The notes beneath the pieces are model-generated. The model did not search any database, was not told the DNA's origin, and worked only from the letters and a program-made list of their open reading frames with translations. DNA of 64,000 nucleotides from DSVQ01 sp964484765 (GTDB lineage: Bacteria > Planctomycetota > Planctomycetia > Planctomycetales > Planctomycetaceae). Where the stretch lies: assembly GCA_964484765.1 (NCBI GenBank), contig CAZAGI010000003.1, positions 140,264-204,263 on the forward strand. Reading direction: 5' to 3'. The translations under genes and the position numbers were made by a program. Shown in pieces: positions 17,807-27,567 of this stretch. Within the stretch, counting starts at the first letter, position 1. Every line of letters starts with the position of its first letter.

Positions 17807-18313
17807 TTAGGCCGGCGTCTTGTCGTCAGAGAGTTCGTCGGTGAGAAAGCGAGTGATGATCCGCATCACATCAGGTTCGAACGCAACTTCGGTCGGACTC
17901 GCACTTTCGTATACCATCCCGCCAGTCCCCGGTTCCACGGTGAGAGTGATTTCACTGCCGACGACTTCTGGATCAGTGTTTGTTGCCAGCTTCACTGGAA
18001 ACGCCTTGGGATAGTTGAGGTCCGTGTAGACGGAGGCTCCCGTCCCAGGGCTGAAGACCACGGATGTGATGTTCACGGTCCAGTTGCCCGGCATCCCATC
18101 GCTCGGCACTTTCGTCCAGATACAGGCACCGATCGGCGGGTTGACGGTCAAGGCGGTCTTTTTCTTCGGCGCAGCTTTGACTGATTTCTTCGCCTTTGCG
18201 GATTTCTTCTTCACAGCCGCGGTCTTCTTTTTTGCAGCCGCTTTCGCGGGCGTTTTTTTGACAACGGGGGCAGCTTTTTTCGCGGCTTTCTTGGCTACTT
18301 TTTTCTTGGGCAT
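17807..18313 (-). CDS. Protein with histone-H1-like Lys/Ala tail fused to a small beta-rich domain
   Basis: A 168-residue protein. Residues 2-55 are almost only Lys, Ala, Pro and Val, with repeated KKAA and AKKK units, like the tail of histone H1 and bacterial H1-like DNA-condensing proteins. From residue about 58 (TVNPPIGACIWTKVP) the sequence becomes an acidic beta-rich domain with VNITSVVFSPGTGASVYTDLNYPKAF and SEITLTVEPGTGGMVYE. I do not recognise the second domain. ATG 18313 is preceded by AGGA at good spacing. No signal peptide, so it should be cytoplasmic, where the tail would bind nucleic acid. It lies downstream of the kinase gene on the same strand with a 39-bp gap, so co-transcription is likely. 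Confidence 0.8.
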   Translation of the reverse strand: MPKKKVAKKAAKKAAPVVKKTPAKAAAKKKTAAVKKKSAKAKKSVKAAPKKKTALTVNPPIGACIWTKVPSDGMPGNWTVNITSVVFSPGTGASVYTDLNYPKAFPVKLATNTDPEVVGSEITLTVEPGTGGMVYESASPTEVAFEPDVMRIITRFLTDELSDDKTPA

Positions 18314-18352
18314 GAAGCACATCCTGGTCTGGTGAAATGTCAGAGCCGTTGA

Positions 18353-20263
18353 CTACGGCAACTCAGCGGAGAACTCTTGCACGGTCAGAATCGCTCCTGA
18401 CGCGGCATAACCATATCCCGCACCGGGGGCCGCTTTCCAGTCATCACCTTTGAGTAAGATGGCATCCTGGAGAATGGGTTGCTGATTCAGCCAGACCTGC
18501 TCGACAGCACGATCATCGACGAGCGCTTCTAACTGAAGGCGATCGCTACGGGGCAACTGAAACTTCAACCAGCGCTGCATTCGATCGGCTTGCACGGCGC
18601 GCCGCCCGAGACCAATTTCGCGAATGGTGTATTCGCAGATATGCAATTCCCCCTTGTCGCTGGCCTCTTTTCGTTCCACCATCATGGCCCAGCAGCGCAT
18701 CGAGCCATCGTTCATGGTTTTGAGTGACCAGAAGACCCCGGCCTCGCCTTCCGATTGGCGGAGGCTGTACTTCATCCGCAGTCGCATCCGACCATTTTGC
18801 TCGCCGACCTTCATCAGCGCATGGCCGTGGGCTTCCACGCGGTACTGCCCCGTCTCCGCATCAATGCCGTGCTTATCATCGACACTGTAGGGCAGCCACG
18901 TGATGACTTCCGGGCGCTTCCATGCGGACTGCACATCGGCGGCGAGACCAGCGATCTGTTGATTCGGCGCAGGCTTTACGACATCGGCTCGCGGTCGCAG
19001 GTTCCAGCCCAATGCCGCCAGCAGGATGCACGCGGCACCGATGGCAATCGCGCTCCCGATCCACGAACGGCGACGAGGTTGAACAACCGGTGCGGCCCGG
19101 ATTCGCTGCCAAGCTTCCAGATTTTCCGCAACTTCCAACGCCGTTGCAAATCGCCGGCTGACATCGCGTTCCAGGCATTTCAAGCAGATCGCTTCGATTT
19201 CGACCGGGATGCCCTCATCAGCGACCCGCAGGGGCTTGGCTGGCCGGGTCAACATCTGATCGCGATAGGCCGACCATTCGGTCGCCGCGAAAGGAAGTTT
19301 GCCGGTGAGCAAGCGGTAAAAGACGACACCGAGGCTGTAGACATCGGACCGGGCATCCACCAGATGACTCTCGCCGCGGGCCTGCTCGGGCGACATATAC
19401 GCCCAGGTTCCGACCACCGTCGGTTGTTCGGCTGTCTGCTCTTCTTCCGACAGCGCCACACCAAAGTCCGCGAGATGGGCCCGATTCTCAGCATCGAACA
19501 AGACATTCCCCGGCTTGACATCGCGATGAACGTATCCGCGAACGTGGGCCGCATGCAGCGCGATTGCCAGTTGCGCCGTCCAGCGGACAGCGTCATCCAG
19601 CGCGACCGTGCCGGCTTTGAGCCGGGATTCCAACGAACCGCCGGGCATCAACTCGGAAACCAGATAGAACCGGCCCGCTTCCACGCCGGCATCGAGCACG
19701 CGAACGATGCCTTCGTGATCGAGTTGTGACAGCTTTTGTCCTTCTTCGAGCAGACTTCCCAGTTGACCCGTGGACTGTCCGCCGTCGCGACGCAGCATTT
19801 TAATCGCGACGAAACGGTTCAGCAGCGAATCGCGCGCCCGCCAGACTTCGCCAAATCCCCCGGTCCCCAGCTTGTCGAGGAGTTCGTAGCGGTTGATGTA
19901 TTGCGGTACGGTATATTTCGCCGTGGGCGAGTCAGGATCGCTCTCGATTTCTGCGTCGCCGACGAGCAGCTTGACGTGCGATTCATCGAAGCAGCGCCGC
20001 ACGGTTTCGATGTCTTCGGGGAACCGGGCTTGGTACTCATTCGGGCTGGGGGTTTCCCCGCGCGATCGTCGAACCGCGATTTCTTCGCTAAGCAGCGACT
20101 CCAGCAACGGGCGTCGCAGTTCCTGGGGCACGTCGACGAGAAAATCCTCGATCGTGCAGTTCGCGTTGGCATACACCGCCGCGCGAAACTGCTGCCGCGC
20201 CAACTCCACGCGTGTGGATCGCGGATTGCCACGCACAGTTGTCGACGACGGTGATTGGCTCAT
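18353..20263 (-). CDS. Membrane Ser/Thr protein kinase with extracytoplasmic C-terminal domain
   Basis: A 636-residue receptor-like kinase. The N-terminal 120 residues carry the helical segment often seen ahead of planctomycete kinases (LLESLLSEEIAVRRSRGE, EYQARFPEDIETV). The kinase domain shows LGTGGFGEVWRARD, VAIKMLRRD, YVHRDVKPGNVLF, LADFGVAL and WAYMSPEQARGE, so it should be active. A single membrane helix (IGSAIAIGAACILLAALGW, about residue 400) precedes a 220-residue outer domain rich in beta strands (GEAGVFWSLKTMNDGS, ILQDAILLKGDDWKAAPG). That domain resembles a concanavalin/LamG-like sheet and may bind glycans. ATG 20263 has CGGAG about eight bases upstream. The H1-like protein follows it on the same strand. 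Confidence 0.9.
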   Translation of the reverse strand: MSQSPSSTTVRGNPRSTRVELARQQFRAAVYANANCTIEDFLVDVPQELRRPLLESLLSEEIAVRRSRGETPSPNEYQARFPEDIETVRRCFDESHVKLLVGDAEIESDPDSPTAKYTVPQYINRYELLDKLGTGGFGEVWRARDSLLNRFVAIKMLRRDGGQSTGQLGSLLEEGQKLSQLDHEGIVRVLDAGVEAGRFYLVSELMPGGSLESRLKAGTVALDDAVRWTAQLAIALHAAHVRGYVHRDVKPGNVLFDAENRAHLADFGVALSEEEQTAEQPTVVGTWAYMSPEQARGESHLVDARSDVYSLGVVFYRLLTGKLPFAATEWSAYRDQMLTRPAKPLRVADEGIPVEIEAICLKCLERDVSRRFATALEVAENLEAWQRIRAAPVVQPRRRSWIGSAIAIGAACILLAALGWNLRPRADVVKPAPNQQIAGLAADVQSAWKRPEVITWLPYSVDDKHGIDAETGQYRVEAHGHALMKVGEQNGRMRLRMKYSLRQSEGEAGVFWSLKTMNDGSMRCWAMMVERKEASDKGELHICEYTIREIGLGRRAVQADRMQRWLKFQLPRSDRLQLEALVDDRAVEQVWLNQQPILQDAILLKGDDWKAAPGAGYGYAASGAILTVQEFSAELP

Positions 20264-20625
20264 GACGCGGCTCCGGGGACGCAGACCACGACCAACGGAA
20301 GGAGCGCTGTGCAACGTACCGCTGATAATCGAAGGATGCAATACGCCCAAAAGATTAGATCGGACCTTTGTTGCAACACGTCTCATCGACCACAGCTTGC
20401 CCGTGAGCCCGTTGAGCGGGTTATGGTGTGCGACAGACCTCGCAGCCGTGCCCTTCGGCGGGACTTGGTCAGCACAGCAGCAAGGTCGTAGCACCCATTC
20501 TTCCCATTTGACAACGGCTCGACTTCGAGGGAGTAGAGTCTTGTAATTCCAGGTTGATCACATCCAAGCCCGCCGATACGATAAGTAAGTCGAGTCTCTT
20601 TCCCGTTTTCCACGAAAGCGCCGCG
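20264..20625. other. Intergenic region between divergent kinase and DUF1501 genes
   Basis: 362 bases without a supported gene. A perfect TTGACA at 20508-20513 could be the -35 box for the plus-strand DUF1501 gene, but the expected -10 region (GAGTAG, GTAGAG) is poor. The minus-strand frame stays open upstream of the kinase start but has no conserved sequence. Confidence 0.35.
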
Positions 20626-22008
20626 ATGACGGGTTCCGTTGATCACGCCTCCGGTTTTACGCGCCGGCAGATTCTTCGCGTCGGCGGTTGTGGGTTGGCA
20701 GCGCTGACCGGTTGGGGAGCGTCGCGCGATCTGTTCGCGGCCATTCCCGACGCTGTCCGCACCGGGAAATCCGTGATTTTCCTGTTCATGCACGGCGGTC
20801 CCAGCCAGATCGAGACGTTTGACCCCAAACCTGAGGCATCCGTCGAAATCCGCAGCGCCACCGGCGCGATTCCGACAGCGGTCCCTGGGACCGCCTTCGG
20901 TTCCACGTTCGAGAAACTCGCACCACTGGCCGACCGTCTGGCGATTGTACGATCCTTCGTCACCGGCGATGGCAACCACGACATCAAGCCGATCGTCAGC
21001 AAGACGACGTCGCAAGCCAGTCTCGGAGCGATGTTCGCACGCGTCGCCGGCGCGAATCATCCCCGAACCGGCTTGCCGAACAATGTGCTGTTGTATCCGC
21101 GTTCGGTCGATGCCTCCACCGGTCCCGAGATCACGTCCTTCGGCCGTTTCGACAGTGCCGGAACGTTTGGCGCGGGTGTCGTCCCGTTCATTCCTGGTGC
21201 CGGCGGCGAAGTTCAGCAGAATCTGGAACTCCGCCTGCCGAGCGATCGGCTGGGTGATCGTCGCAGCCTGTTAGCCGAAGTGGACCGGTTCCGTCGCCGC
21301 CTGGGGGAGAGTCCGTTCGATCCACTGCGCGAACAGGCGTTTGAAACGTTGCTGGCGGGCATTGCCGGAGTGTTCGATTTGACCGGCGAAGATCCGCAGA
21401 CGATTTCCCGCTTCGACACCGCTCCACTCATCAAACCGACCGACATCGACAAGAAGTGGAATAACTACAACCACTACGTCGATCACGGCAAGTCGCTGGG
21501 CAAGTTGCTGCTGCTGGCGCGACGGCTGGTTGAGGCGGGAACCGGTTTCGTCACCGTCACGACCAGCTTCGTGTGGGACATGCACGCGGATGTCAACAAT
21601 GCCACGATGACCGAAGGGATGCGGTATGTGGGCACGCCGTTCGACCATGCTGTCGCCGCACTGGTCCGCGATCTGGATGACCGCGGGTTAAGCGACAAGG
21701 TGCTGCTGGTTTGTTGCGGTGAAATGGGCCGCACCCCGCGTCTCAACAACCGCGGCGGTCGCGACCATTGGGGGAACCTCGCACCGTTGTTGTTGGCCGG
21801 TGCAGGCGTTCCTCGTGGAGCAGTCCTCGGGCAATCGGCACGCAACGGGGGGGAACCGCAGTCGGAACCGGTCACGATTCCGCATCTTGTCGCCACGGTC
21901 TTGCAAACGGTCTTCGATGTGGGTGCCCTGCGCCTGGTCCCGGGGATTCCCGCGGAAATCATCCGCGCCGCAACACACGACGGCATTCCGGGCGTTCGTG
22001 CCGGATAA
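20626..22008 (+). CDS. DUF1501 (alkaline-phosphatase-fold) Tat-exported protein
   Basis: A 460-residue protein of the DUF1501 family, abundant in planctomycetes and distantly related to sulfatases and alkaline phosphatases. The N-terminus has a twin-arginine leader (TRRQILRVGGCGLAALTGWGA). Family motifs are IFLFMHGGPSQIETFDPKP, RSFVTGDGNHDI, FDHAVAALVRDLDDRGLSDKVLLVCCGEMGRTPR and GGRDHWGNLAPLLLAGAGVPRG. These families usually pair with DUF1800 or DUF1549 partners, but none is adjacent here. It is convergent with the WD40 gene, 16 bp away. The start ATG 20626 (MTGSVDHASG) is preferred over an upstream in-frame ATG because it puts the RR motif about 13 residues from the N-terminus. Activity is undetermined. 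Confidence 0.9.
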   Translation: MTGSVDHASGFTRRQILRVGGCGLAALTGWGASRDLFAAIPDAVRTGKSVIFLFMHGGPSQIETFDPKPEASVEIRSATGAIPTAVPGTAFGSTFEKLAPLADRLAIVRSFVTGDGNHDIKPIVSKTTSQASLGAMFARVAGANHPRTGLPNNVLLYPRSVDASTGPEITSFGRFDSAGTFGAGVVPFIPGAGGEVQQNLELRLPSDRLGDRRSLLAEVDRFRRRLGESPFDPLREQAFETLLAGIAGVFDLTGEDPQTISRFDTAPLIKPTDIDKKWNNYNHYVDHGKSLGKLLLLARRLVEAGTGFVTVTTSFVWDMHADVNNATMTEGMRYVGTPFDHAVAALVRDLDDRGLSDKVLLVCCGEMGRTPRLNNRGGRDHWGNLAPLLLAGAGVPRGAVLGQSARNGGEPQSEPVTIPHLVATVLQTVFDVGALRLVPGIPAEIIRAATHDGIPGVRAG

Positions 22009-22024
22009 ACTGCGACCACACGAA

Positions 22025-23101
22025 CTATGGCATCTCGCGCAGGACTTTGCCGTTCGTCACATCGCACTCGCAGACGGCACCGTCCAACCCACCGGTATAG
22101 AGTCTTGTGCCATCCACCGCGAAGATTAAATTGTGGACGGCGCGCGAATGATGTTCGCTTTCCCACACCAGTCGGTCCGACCTCCAATCCCACAGCCGTA
22201 CCGATTTGTCGAACCCCCCGGTCGCGATTTTCTTTCCGGTGGAATCGAACGCCAACGCCGAAGTCTGGTAAGGATCAGCGAGTCGCTCCCAAACCAGGTT
22301 TTTCGACGCGCAATCCCACATCCGGACGATGCCGTCATCGAAGGCGATTGCCAAATGGGTGGCCTCCGGCGCCCAGGCCACCATCACGCCCCGATTGTCG
22401 CGGCCTCTCGGTTTCGCACCGTGCTTGACAGTCCAACGGCCGTCTTCGCTGTGCGAGGCGACATCGTACACCACGACAATTCCCCAATTCACGACGGCGA
22501 GCTTTCGTCCGTCGGGTGAAAACTGGACATGATCCACCTGCTCGGGAACAGACCATTCGTGCGATTGGATCATGCCCTGAGCATCCAATTCCCAGGTCTT
22601 CATCAGATTCGCGGAAGTGGCCACGACGGCCATCCGACCATCGGAGGAGACATCACTATCGGTGACGAAGCCTGCACTCGCCGGAAGCGTTTCCCGATGA
22701 ATCACTTCATGGCCGTGGAGCAACTCGAGTGCCCGCTCGACGCTGATTCGCAACGTCAGCGGCTGCTGACCGCCGCCGAAAGCCGTGTAGCTGGCTTCCG
22801 ACTGCAGCAACAGGCTGTGCTCGATTTCCGCCCCGTCGGCCAGACGGATTTCGGTCATGCCGTAGTGCTCACGCGAGACCCACAAAGTGCGACCATCGTT
22901 CGAGACAGCGAGGCCGTAGACGGGATGCTCTGCATGTGGCAGTTCCCGAACGGCCGCTTTGGGACCATCCCACGCTTGCTGCAGTCCGTAGGCCGCGATG
23001 ATGATGAACGACACCAACGCAATTTCACGAAAGTAATCGAGCGCGATCCGTCCTGGTCGCGGCGCAGACGAGGAGCGCAGCCAGAGGAAACCTCGGCGCA
23101 T
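22025..23101 (-). CDS. Membrane-anchored WD40-repeat protein
   Basis: A 358-residue protein. The N-terminus is basic and then hydrophobic (IALVSFIIIAAYGLQQAW, about residues 28-45), which gives a single membrane anchor. At least five WD40-like blades follow, for example GLAVSNDGRTLWVS, VDHVQFSPDGRKLAVVN, VAWAPEATHLAIAFDDGIVRMWDCAS, SALAFDSTGKKIATGGFDKSVRLWDW and NLIFAVDGTRLYTGGLDGAV. The propeller would act as a protein interaction platform, probably outside the cytoplasm. No partner gene is obvious; it converges with the DUF1501 gene. ATG 23101 is the only good start. Confidence 0.88.
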   Translation of the reverse strand: MRRGFLWLRSSSAPRPGRIALDYFREIALVSFIIIAAYGLQQAWDGPKAAVRELPHAEHPVYGLAVSNDGRTLWVSREHYGMTEIRLADGAEIEHSLLLQSEASYTAFGGGQQPLTLRISVERALELLHGHEVIHRETLPASAGFVTDSDVSSDGRMAVVATSANLMKTWELDAQGMIQSHEWSVPEQVDHVQFSPDGRKLAVVNWGIVVVYDVASHSEDGRWTVKHGAKPRGRDNRGVMVAWAPEATHLAIAFDDGIVRMWDCASKNLVWERLADPYQTSALAFDSTGKKIATGGFDKSVRLWDWRSDRLVWESEHHSRAVHNLIFAVDGTRLYTGGLDGAVCECDVTNGKVLREMP

Positions 23102-23679
23102 GAGAGCCCTTTCAACACAGTTCAGTCAGGAAAGACTTCGCACAATCCAGCCCCGGATGCGTTTTCCCACGCTCCGGGCACTCGTCATGGAAAAGTCATC
23201 ACGCATCAGGCGGGAGCTCAACGTCAACACCGCGGTTGACGCGAAGCGCGAGTTCGGCGGGGTCGTCAATCTGCAGGGAACAATAAGACTCAACCACGAA
23301 GTTTTGTGGAACATCGCATCAAATCGCGATGGAGATCGCCATTTGCCGCGTGTGTGAACTCTTACACTCCAGACGCCGTATCGCAGTTTGCGTGCCGTGA
23401 TCTGTGAAAGTGCCGCCGATTGTCGCAACCCTCAGGCGGGACTTGAGTTTAGCATGAGTAAAGCTTGCAAGACGGTGTCGCCCTGCAGACGGACCGTCAA
23501 TTCGCTACTCGTCATTGCCCGGCGACTACGCAGCCAGCGACCGTTGCCAGCCATGCGACGATTGGCAAACCACGGCTTCGCGTGCCAGGTTGCCTGCGGA
23601 CGCACCGACTCGCAGCCAGCGCCGTGGTACGGTAGGTTGTTCCTCAGGCTTCCATCACATCCCACCTGGTGAGCAAATC
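23102..23679. other. Intergenic region without a supported gene
   Basis: 578 bases between the divergent WD40 and DinB genes. The open frames on both strands are basic, lack recognisable motifs and have no good start sites. I see no tRNA-like cloverleaf, strong hairpin or clear promoter. Confidence 0.4.
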
Positions 23680-24168
23680 ATGGCTGAACTTCCTCCGGAC
23701 GTACTGCAACTGTTGCATCAATATGCTGCCGGACCGCAAGCGCTGCGCGACGCCGTCGCGGGATTGAATGACCGGCAGCTTCGCACGCCCGCGCCGCCGG
23801 GAAACTGGTCGGCGATGCAGATCGTTTGTCACATCGCCGATTTCGAGATCGTCTACGCCGACCGGATAAAACGCGTCCTGGTGGAAGACCGGCCGACCAT
23901 GTTCGGCGGCGATCCCGATCAGTTTGCGGCGCGGTTGTGTTACGACACACGGGATCTCGAAGAAGAACTGAATGTGATCGCATCCATTCGCGCGCAGGTC
24001 ACACGCATTCTCAGTGCCGCGTCCGCCGCCGATTTTGAGCGCGTCGGCATTCACAGCGCCGATGGACCGCTCACGCTCACCGTCCTGCTGAAGCGCATCG
24101 CCGGTCACATTCCACACCACGGCAAATTCCTGGCGGAAAAGCGCCCGGCGTTGCTCGCCATGAAATAG
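23680..24168 (+). CDS. DinB-family protein
   Basis: A 162-residue four-helix DinB/YfiT-like protein, a metal-binding fold used in thiol transferases and stress proteins. The conserved His residues sit in WSAMQIVCHIADFE near residue 50 and in RIAGHIPHHGKFL near residue 145, a normal three-His arrangement. The length is typical for the family. ATG 23680 has GGTGAG six bases upstream. There is no signal peptide, so it acts in the cytoplasm. The substrate is unknown: related enzymes use mycothiol, bacillithiol or glutathione as partner. It is 252 bp before the RND pump gene and probably separate. Confidence 0.88.
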   Translation: MAELPPDVLQLLHQYAAGPQALRDAVAGLNDRQLRTPAPPGNWSAMQIVCHIADFEIVYADRIKRVLVEDRPTMFGGDPDQFAARLCYDTRDLEEELNVIASIRAQVTRILSAASAADFERVGIHSADGPLTLTVLLKRIAGHIPHHGKFLAEKRPALLAMK

Positions 24169-24420
24169 TGCCGGGATGACGCATAACGGTTGCGATTGAA
24201 GCCGTTATAGCAACGCGTTCAATCTGGGAGATCGTCGCTGTCGCAGTCGCTGTGCAGGCACAATTCGCGGTTTTCCGATCGGAATTTCCGGCAACTTTAT
24301 CGGAAAAGTCGCATTCGTCGTCACGGTCGTTTCGCGTAGGATTTTCGTCTTCGCCAAGACCCGTCCCCATGGGGCCGGTTTTGGATGCTTCGACGATGGA
24401 CCGACACGGATAATCGCGGC

Positions 24421-27400
24421 ATGAATGGACTGATTCGCTTTGCACTGGATCATCGTCTGCTGGTGATGGCTGTTTCGCTGGTGACGCTCATCGGCGGCGG
24501 GTATGCCGCTTCCACTTTGCCGATTGATATCTTCCCGAGCTTGACGCGTCCGCGCGTCACCGTGATGACGGAAGTCGTGGGACTTTCCCCGGAAGAAGTC
24601 GAATCGCTGGTGACGTTTCCCCTGGAAACCGCGTTCAATGGCGCCACCGGTGTGGAAGCTGTCCGCAGTTCGTCGGGGCCGGGCCTGTCCGTGATTTACG
24701 TGGAGTTCGGCTGGAACACAAACGTCTACACAGCTCGCCAAATCGTGAATGAACGCCTCGCGATCGTCGCCGATCAACTTCCTGCCGGTGCGAAGCCGCA
24801 ATTGACGCCGATCAGTTCCATCATGGGGCAGGTCATAATGATCGGCATGTGGAGCACGGACGGTTCCACGCCGCCGATGGAAGTCCGCACCACGGCTGAT
24901 TGGGTGGTGCGGCAACGGTTGTTGACGATTCCCGGCGTCTCGCAAGTGATTGTGATGGGCGGCGGCCGGAAGCAGTTTCAAGTCCAAGTCAATCCGGACG
25001 CGCTGATCGCCTACAACGTCACTCTGGCCGACGTGGAGCAGGCGCTGACCGAAAGCAATCAGAACGCCACTGGGGGTTACCTGGTGCGCGGAGCAACGGA
25101 ATACCTCGTTCGGGGGGTCGGCCGCGCCAATTCGGCAAAGGATATCGGCCAGACGGTGGTGCACGCCGGTAAGCGGGCGGTCCTCATTCGCGACGTGGCG
25201 ACCGTGGTGGAAGCGCCGCAGATTTTGCGCGGTGATTGCTCCGTGAACGGCCATCCCGCGGTCGTGCTGACGATCGCCAAGCAGCCCGATGCCGATACCC
25301 GCCTGCTGACCGAACGCATTGAACTCGCCCTCCAGGACATTCGCACGGGGCTGGCGCAAACGCAACCCGATCTCGTGCTGGATGAAAACATCTTTCAACT
25401 CCGCACATTCATCGATACCGGCATTCATCATGTGCTCGAAGCCCTGCGAGATGGGGCGATTCTGGTCACCATTATTCTCTTTTTGTTCCTCCTGAACTTC
25501 CGCACGACGATCATCACGCTCACCGCGATTCCCTTGTCGCTGGTGCTGACGGCCCTCTTCTTTTACTGGACGGGCATGTCGGTCAACGTGATGACGCTCG
25601 GCGGGTTGGCCGTCGCGATGGGAGAACTGGTGGACGACGCGATCGTGGACATCGAAAACGTCTATCGTCGCTTGCAGCAGAATGCGCACGCGCCGTTGCC
25701 TCGGCCGAAACTCGCCGTGATTTACGATGCCAGCCGCGAAATCCGCAGTTCGATCGTGTTCGGCACGATGCTGGTCATTCTGGTGTTCATCCCATTGTTC
25801 GCACTGCATGGCATCGAAGGCCGCATGTTTTCGCCGCTAGGGGTGGCCTACATCGTTTCGATTCTCGCTTCGCTGCTGGTTTCGCTCACTGTCACGCCGG
25901 TGCTGGCCAGCCTGTTGCTGTCGTCGAAGCCGAGCGCGCATCAGGAACAGGACAGTTTCCTGCTGCGAATCCTGAAACGACTCGCGACGCCGATTATTCA
26001 TCTCAGTTGTCACCCCGTGGGAAATGCGCTGCTGCTGTTGGGCGTCTTCGCGGCGATCATCGGCAGCGGCGTGCTGGTGACGCAGCTTGGTAGCGATTTT
26101 CTGCCTCCGTTCAATGAAGGGGCGGCTCAGGTGAACGTAATCTTGCCGCCGGGCAGCGCGCTCGATCAATCAAACCGTGTGAGCCGCATGGTCGACGCGG
26201 CGTTTGCAAAGCACCAGCACTCCGAGCAAGGAACGCCGCTGATTCAATCGTTCGTGCGGCGCAGCGGCCGGGCGGAACTCGACGAACACGCCGAAGGGGT
26301 CAATGTCACTGAATACATCGTCTCCATGAACCCCGAAAGCGGCGTGTCCCGATCGGCGGGTCTCGAAATCCTGCGGAAGGAACTCGACGAAATCCCCGGG
26401 ATTGACTACGAAGTCGAACAACCGCTCGCGCATATGCTGAGCCACATGCTCTCCGGTGTTTCGGCCCAGATCGCGATCAAGCTGTACGGCGACGACCTCG
26501 ACGTGCTTCGCAGCAAAGCACAAGAGATCAAGACGGCAATCAACGGAATCAAAGGTCTCGCACCGCCGACCGTGGAACCGCAGCAACTCATTCCCCAGAT
26601 CCGCATCGAACTCGATCGGGAAAAACTTGCCCACTACGGTGTCACGCCGGGGTTTGTGAACGAGTTCATCGAAACCGCGCTCAACGGCCGGACGATCTCC
26701 ACGCTGTTACAAGGCCAGCGGACGTTTGATCTGGTTGTGCGACTCGATGAAAAACATCGCACCGATTATGCGAATCTGCACCGCTTGTCGCTCGATTTGC
26801 CATCGGGGGAACGGATTCCACTGGCATCGATCGCCAAAGTGTACGAAGCCAGCGGTCCCAACACGATTTCCCGCGAGAATGCCCGTCGCCGCATCACCAT
26901 TCGCGGTAACACCACCGACCGGGACCTCGGCAGTGTGGTCAGCGACATCCGGCGGGCGGTGGCGCAAAAGGTTGTGCTTCCCGAGGGGTATTTCGTCGAA
27001 TACGGCGGACAATTCGAGGCACAGCAGGAAGCGACCCGGCTGATGGGATTGCTCAGCCTGGTGTCCCTCGCCGGAGTGTTCCTTGTGCTGTTCACGCTCT
27101 TTCCGTCGGTACGGATTGTGTTGCAGATCATGCTCGCGTTGCCGATCGCCTTTGTCGGCGGTGTGCTGGCGTTGTGGTGGACCGGGCAAACTTTAACAGT
27201 GGCCAGTCTCGTCGGGTTCATTTCCCTGGGGGGGATCGCCGCTCGGAACGGGATTCTGCTCGTCTCACACTATGTGCATTTGATGAAAGAGGAAGGCGAG
27301 CAATTCACCGAGAGCATGATTCTCCGCGGCAGCCTCGAACGCTTGGCCCCGGTATTGATGACCGCCTTGACGGCGGGCATCGGTCTCATTCCGCTGGTGA

Positions 27401-27567
27401 TCGGCGGGCAGCAGCCGGGCAAAGAGATTCTGTATCCTGTGGCGACGGTGATTCTCGGCGGGCTGATCACGTCAACGATCTGCGAATACCTCGTGCACCC
27501 CGGTTTGTTCTGGCGGTTCAGTGGAAAAGCGACTGACCAGTTGCTCGGCCACGGAGAATTGCGATAA
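24421..27567 (+). CDS. RND efflux permease, heavy-metal (HME/CusA-like) type
   Basis: A 1048-residue inner-membrane proton antiporter of the RND superfamily. TM1 (LLVMAVSLVTLIGGGYAA) is followed by the HME-type start TLPIDIFPSLTRPRVTVMTE and by GLSPEEVESLVTFPLE. TM4 carries the charged proton relay motif GELVDDAIVDIENVYRRL, and the second half repeats the fold (LGSDFLPPFNEGAAQVNVILPPG, LVGFISLGGIAARNGILLVSHY). The length agrees with CusA. No membrane fusion protein or outer-membrane factor is encoded nearby, so this pump is an orphan here. Two Spy/CpxP-like genes follow 126 bp downstream. The start at 24421 lacks a clear ribosome binding site. Substrate is not certain; metal ions fit the subfamily best. 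Confidence 0.93.
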   Translation: MNGLIRFALDHRLLVMAVSLVTLIGGGYAASTLPIDIFPSLTRPRVTVMTEVVGLSPEEVESLVTFPLETAFNGATGVEAVRSSSGPGLSVIYVEFGWNTNVYTARQIVNERLAIVADQLPAGAKPQLTPISSIMGQVIMIGMWSTDGSTPPMEVRTTADWVVRQRLLTIPGVSQVIVMGGGRKQFQVQVNPDALIAYNVTLADVEQALTESNQNATGGYLVRGATEYLVRGVGRANSAKDIGQTVVHAGKRAVLIRDVATVVEAPQILRGDCSVNGHPAVVLTIAKQPDADTRLLTERIELALQDIRTGLAQTQPDLVLDENIFQLRTFIDTGIHHVLEALRDGAILVTIILFLFLLNFRTTIITLTAIPLSLVLTALFFYWTGMSVNVMTLGGLAVAMGELVDDAIVDIENVYRRLQQNAHAPLPRPKLAVIYDASREIRSSIVFGTMLVILVFIPLFALHGIEGRMFSPLGVAYIVSILASLLVSLTVTPVLASLLLSSKPSAHQEQDSFLLRILKRLATPIIHLSCHPVGNALLLLGVFAAIIGSGVLVTQLGSDFLPPFNEGAAQVNVILPPGSALDQSNRVSRMVDAAFAKHQHSEQGTPLIQSFVRRSGRAELDEHAEGVNVTEYIVSMNPESGVSRSAGLEILRKELDEIPGIDYEVEQPLAHMLSHMLSGVSAQIAIKLYGDDLDVLRSKAQEIKTAINGIKGLAPPTVEPQQLIPQIRIELDREKLAHYGVTPGFVNEFIETALNGRTISTLLQGQRTFDLVVRLDEKHRTDYANLHRLSLDLPSGERIPLASIAKVYEASGPNTISRENARRRITIRGNTTDRDLGSVVSDIRRAVAQKVVLPEGYFVEYGGQFEAQQEATRLMGLLSLVSLAGVFLVLFTLFPSVRIVLQIMLALPIAFVGGVLALWWTGQTLTVASLVGFISLGGIAARNGILLVSHYVHLMKEEGEQFTESMILRGSLERLAPVLMTALTAGIGLIPLVIGGQQPGKEILYPVATVILGGLITSTICEYLVHPGLFWRFSGKATDQLLGHGELR

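Noticed and set aside
18755..19729. Plus-strand frame of 324 residues opposite the Ser/Thr kinase
   Set aside because: Lies in the kinase domain on the opposite strand, and has no conserved motifs.
20508..20513. TTGACA as a -35 box for the DUF1501 gene
   Set aside because: No acceptable -10 box lies 16-18 bases downstream, so a promoter call would be weak.
23126..23428. Minus-strand 100-residue frame in the gap before DinB
   Set aside because: Basic composition, no start signal and no motif, so I treated it as non-coding.
24205..25809. Long antisense open frame (534 residues) opposite the RND pump
   Set aside because: It is composed of His/Arg/Asp-rich sequence without motifs and lies opposite an unambiguous RND gene. 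High G+C creates such shadow frames.
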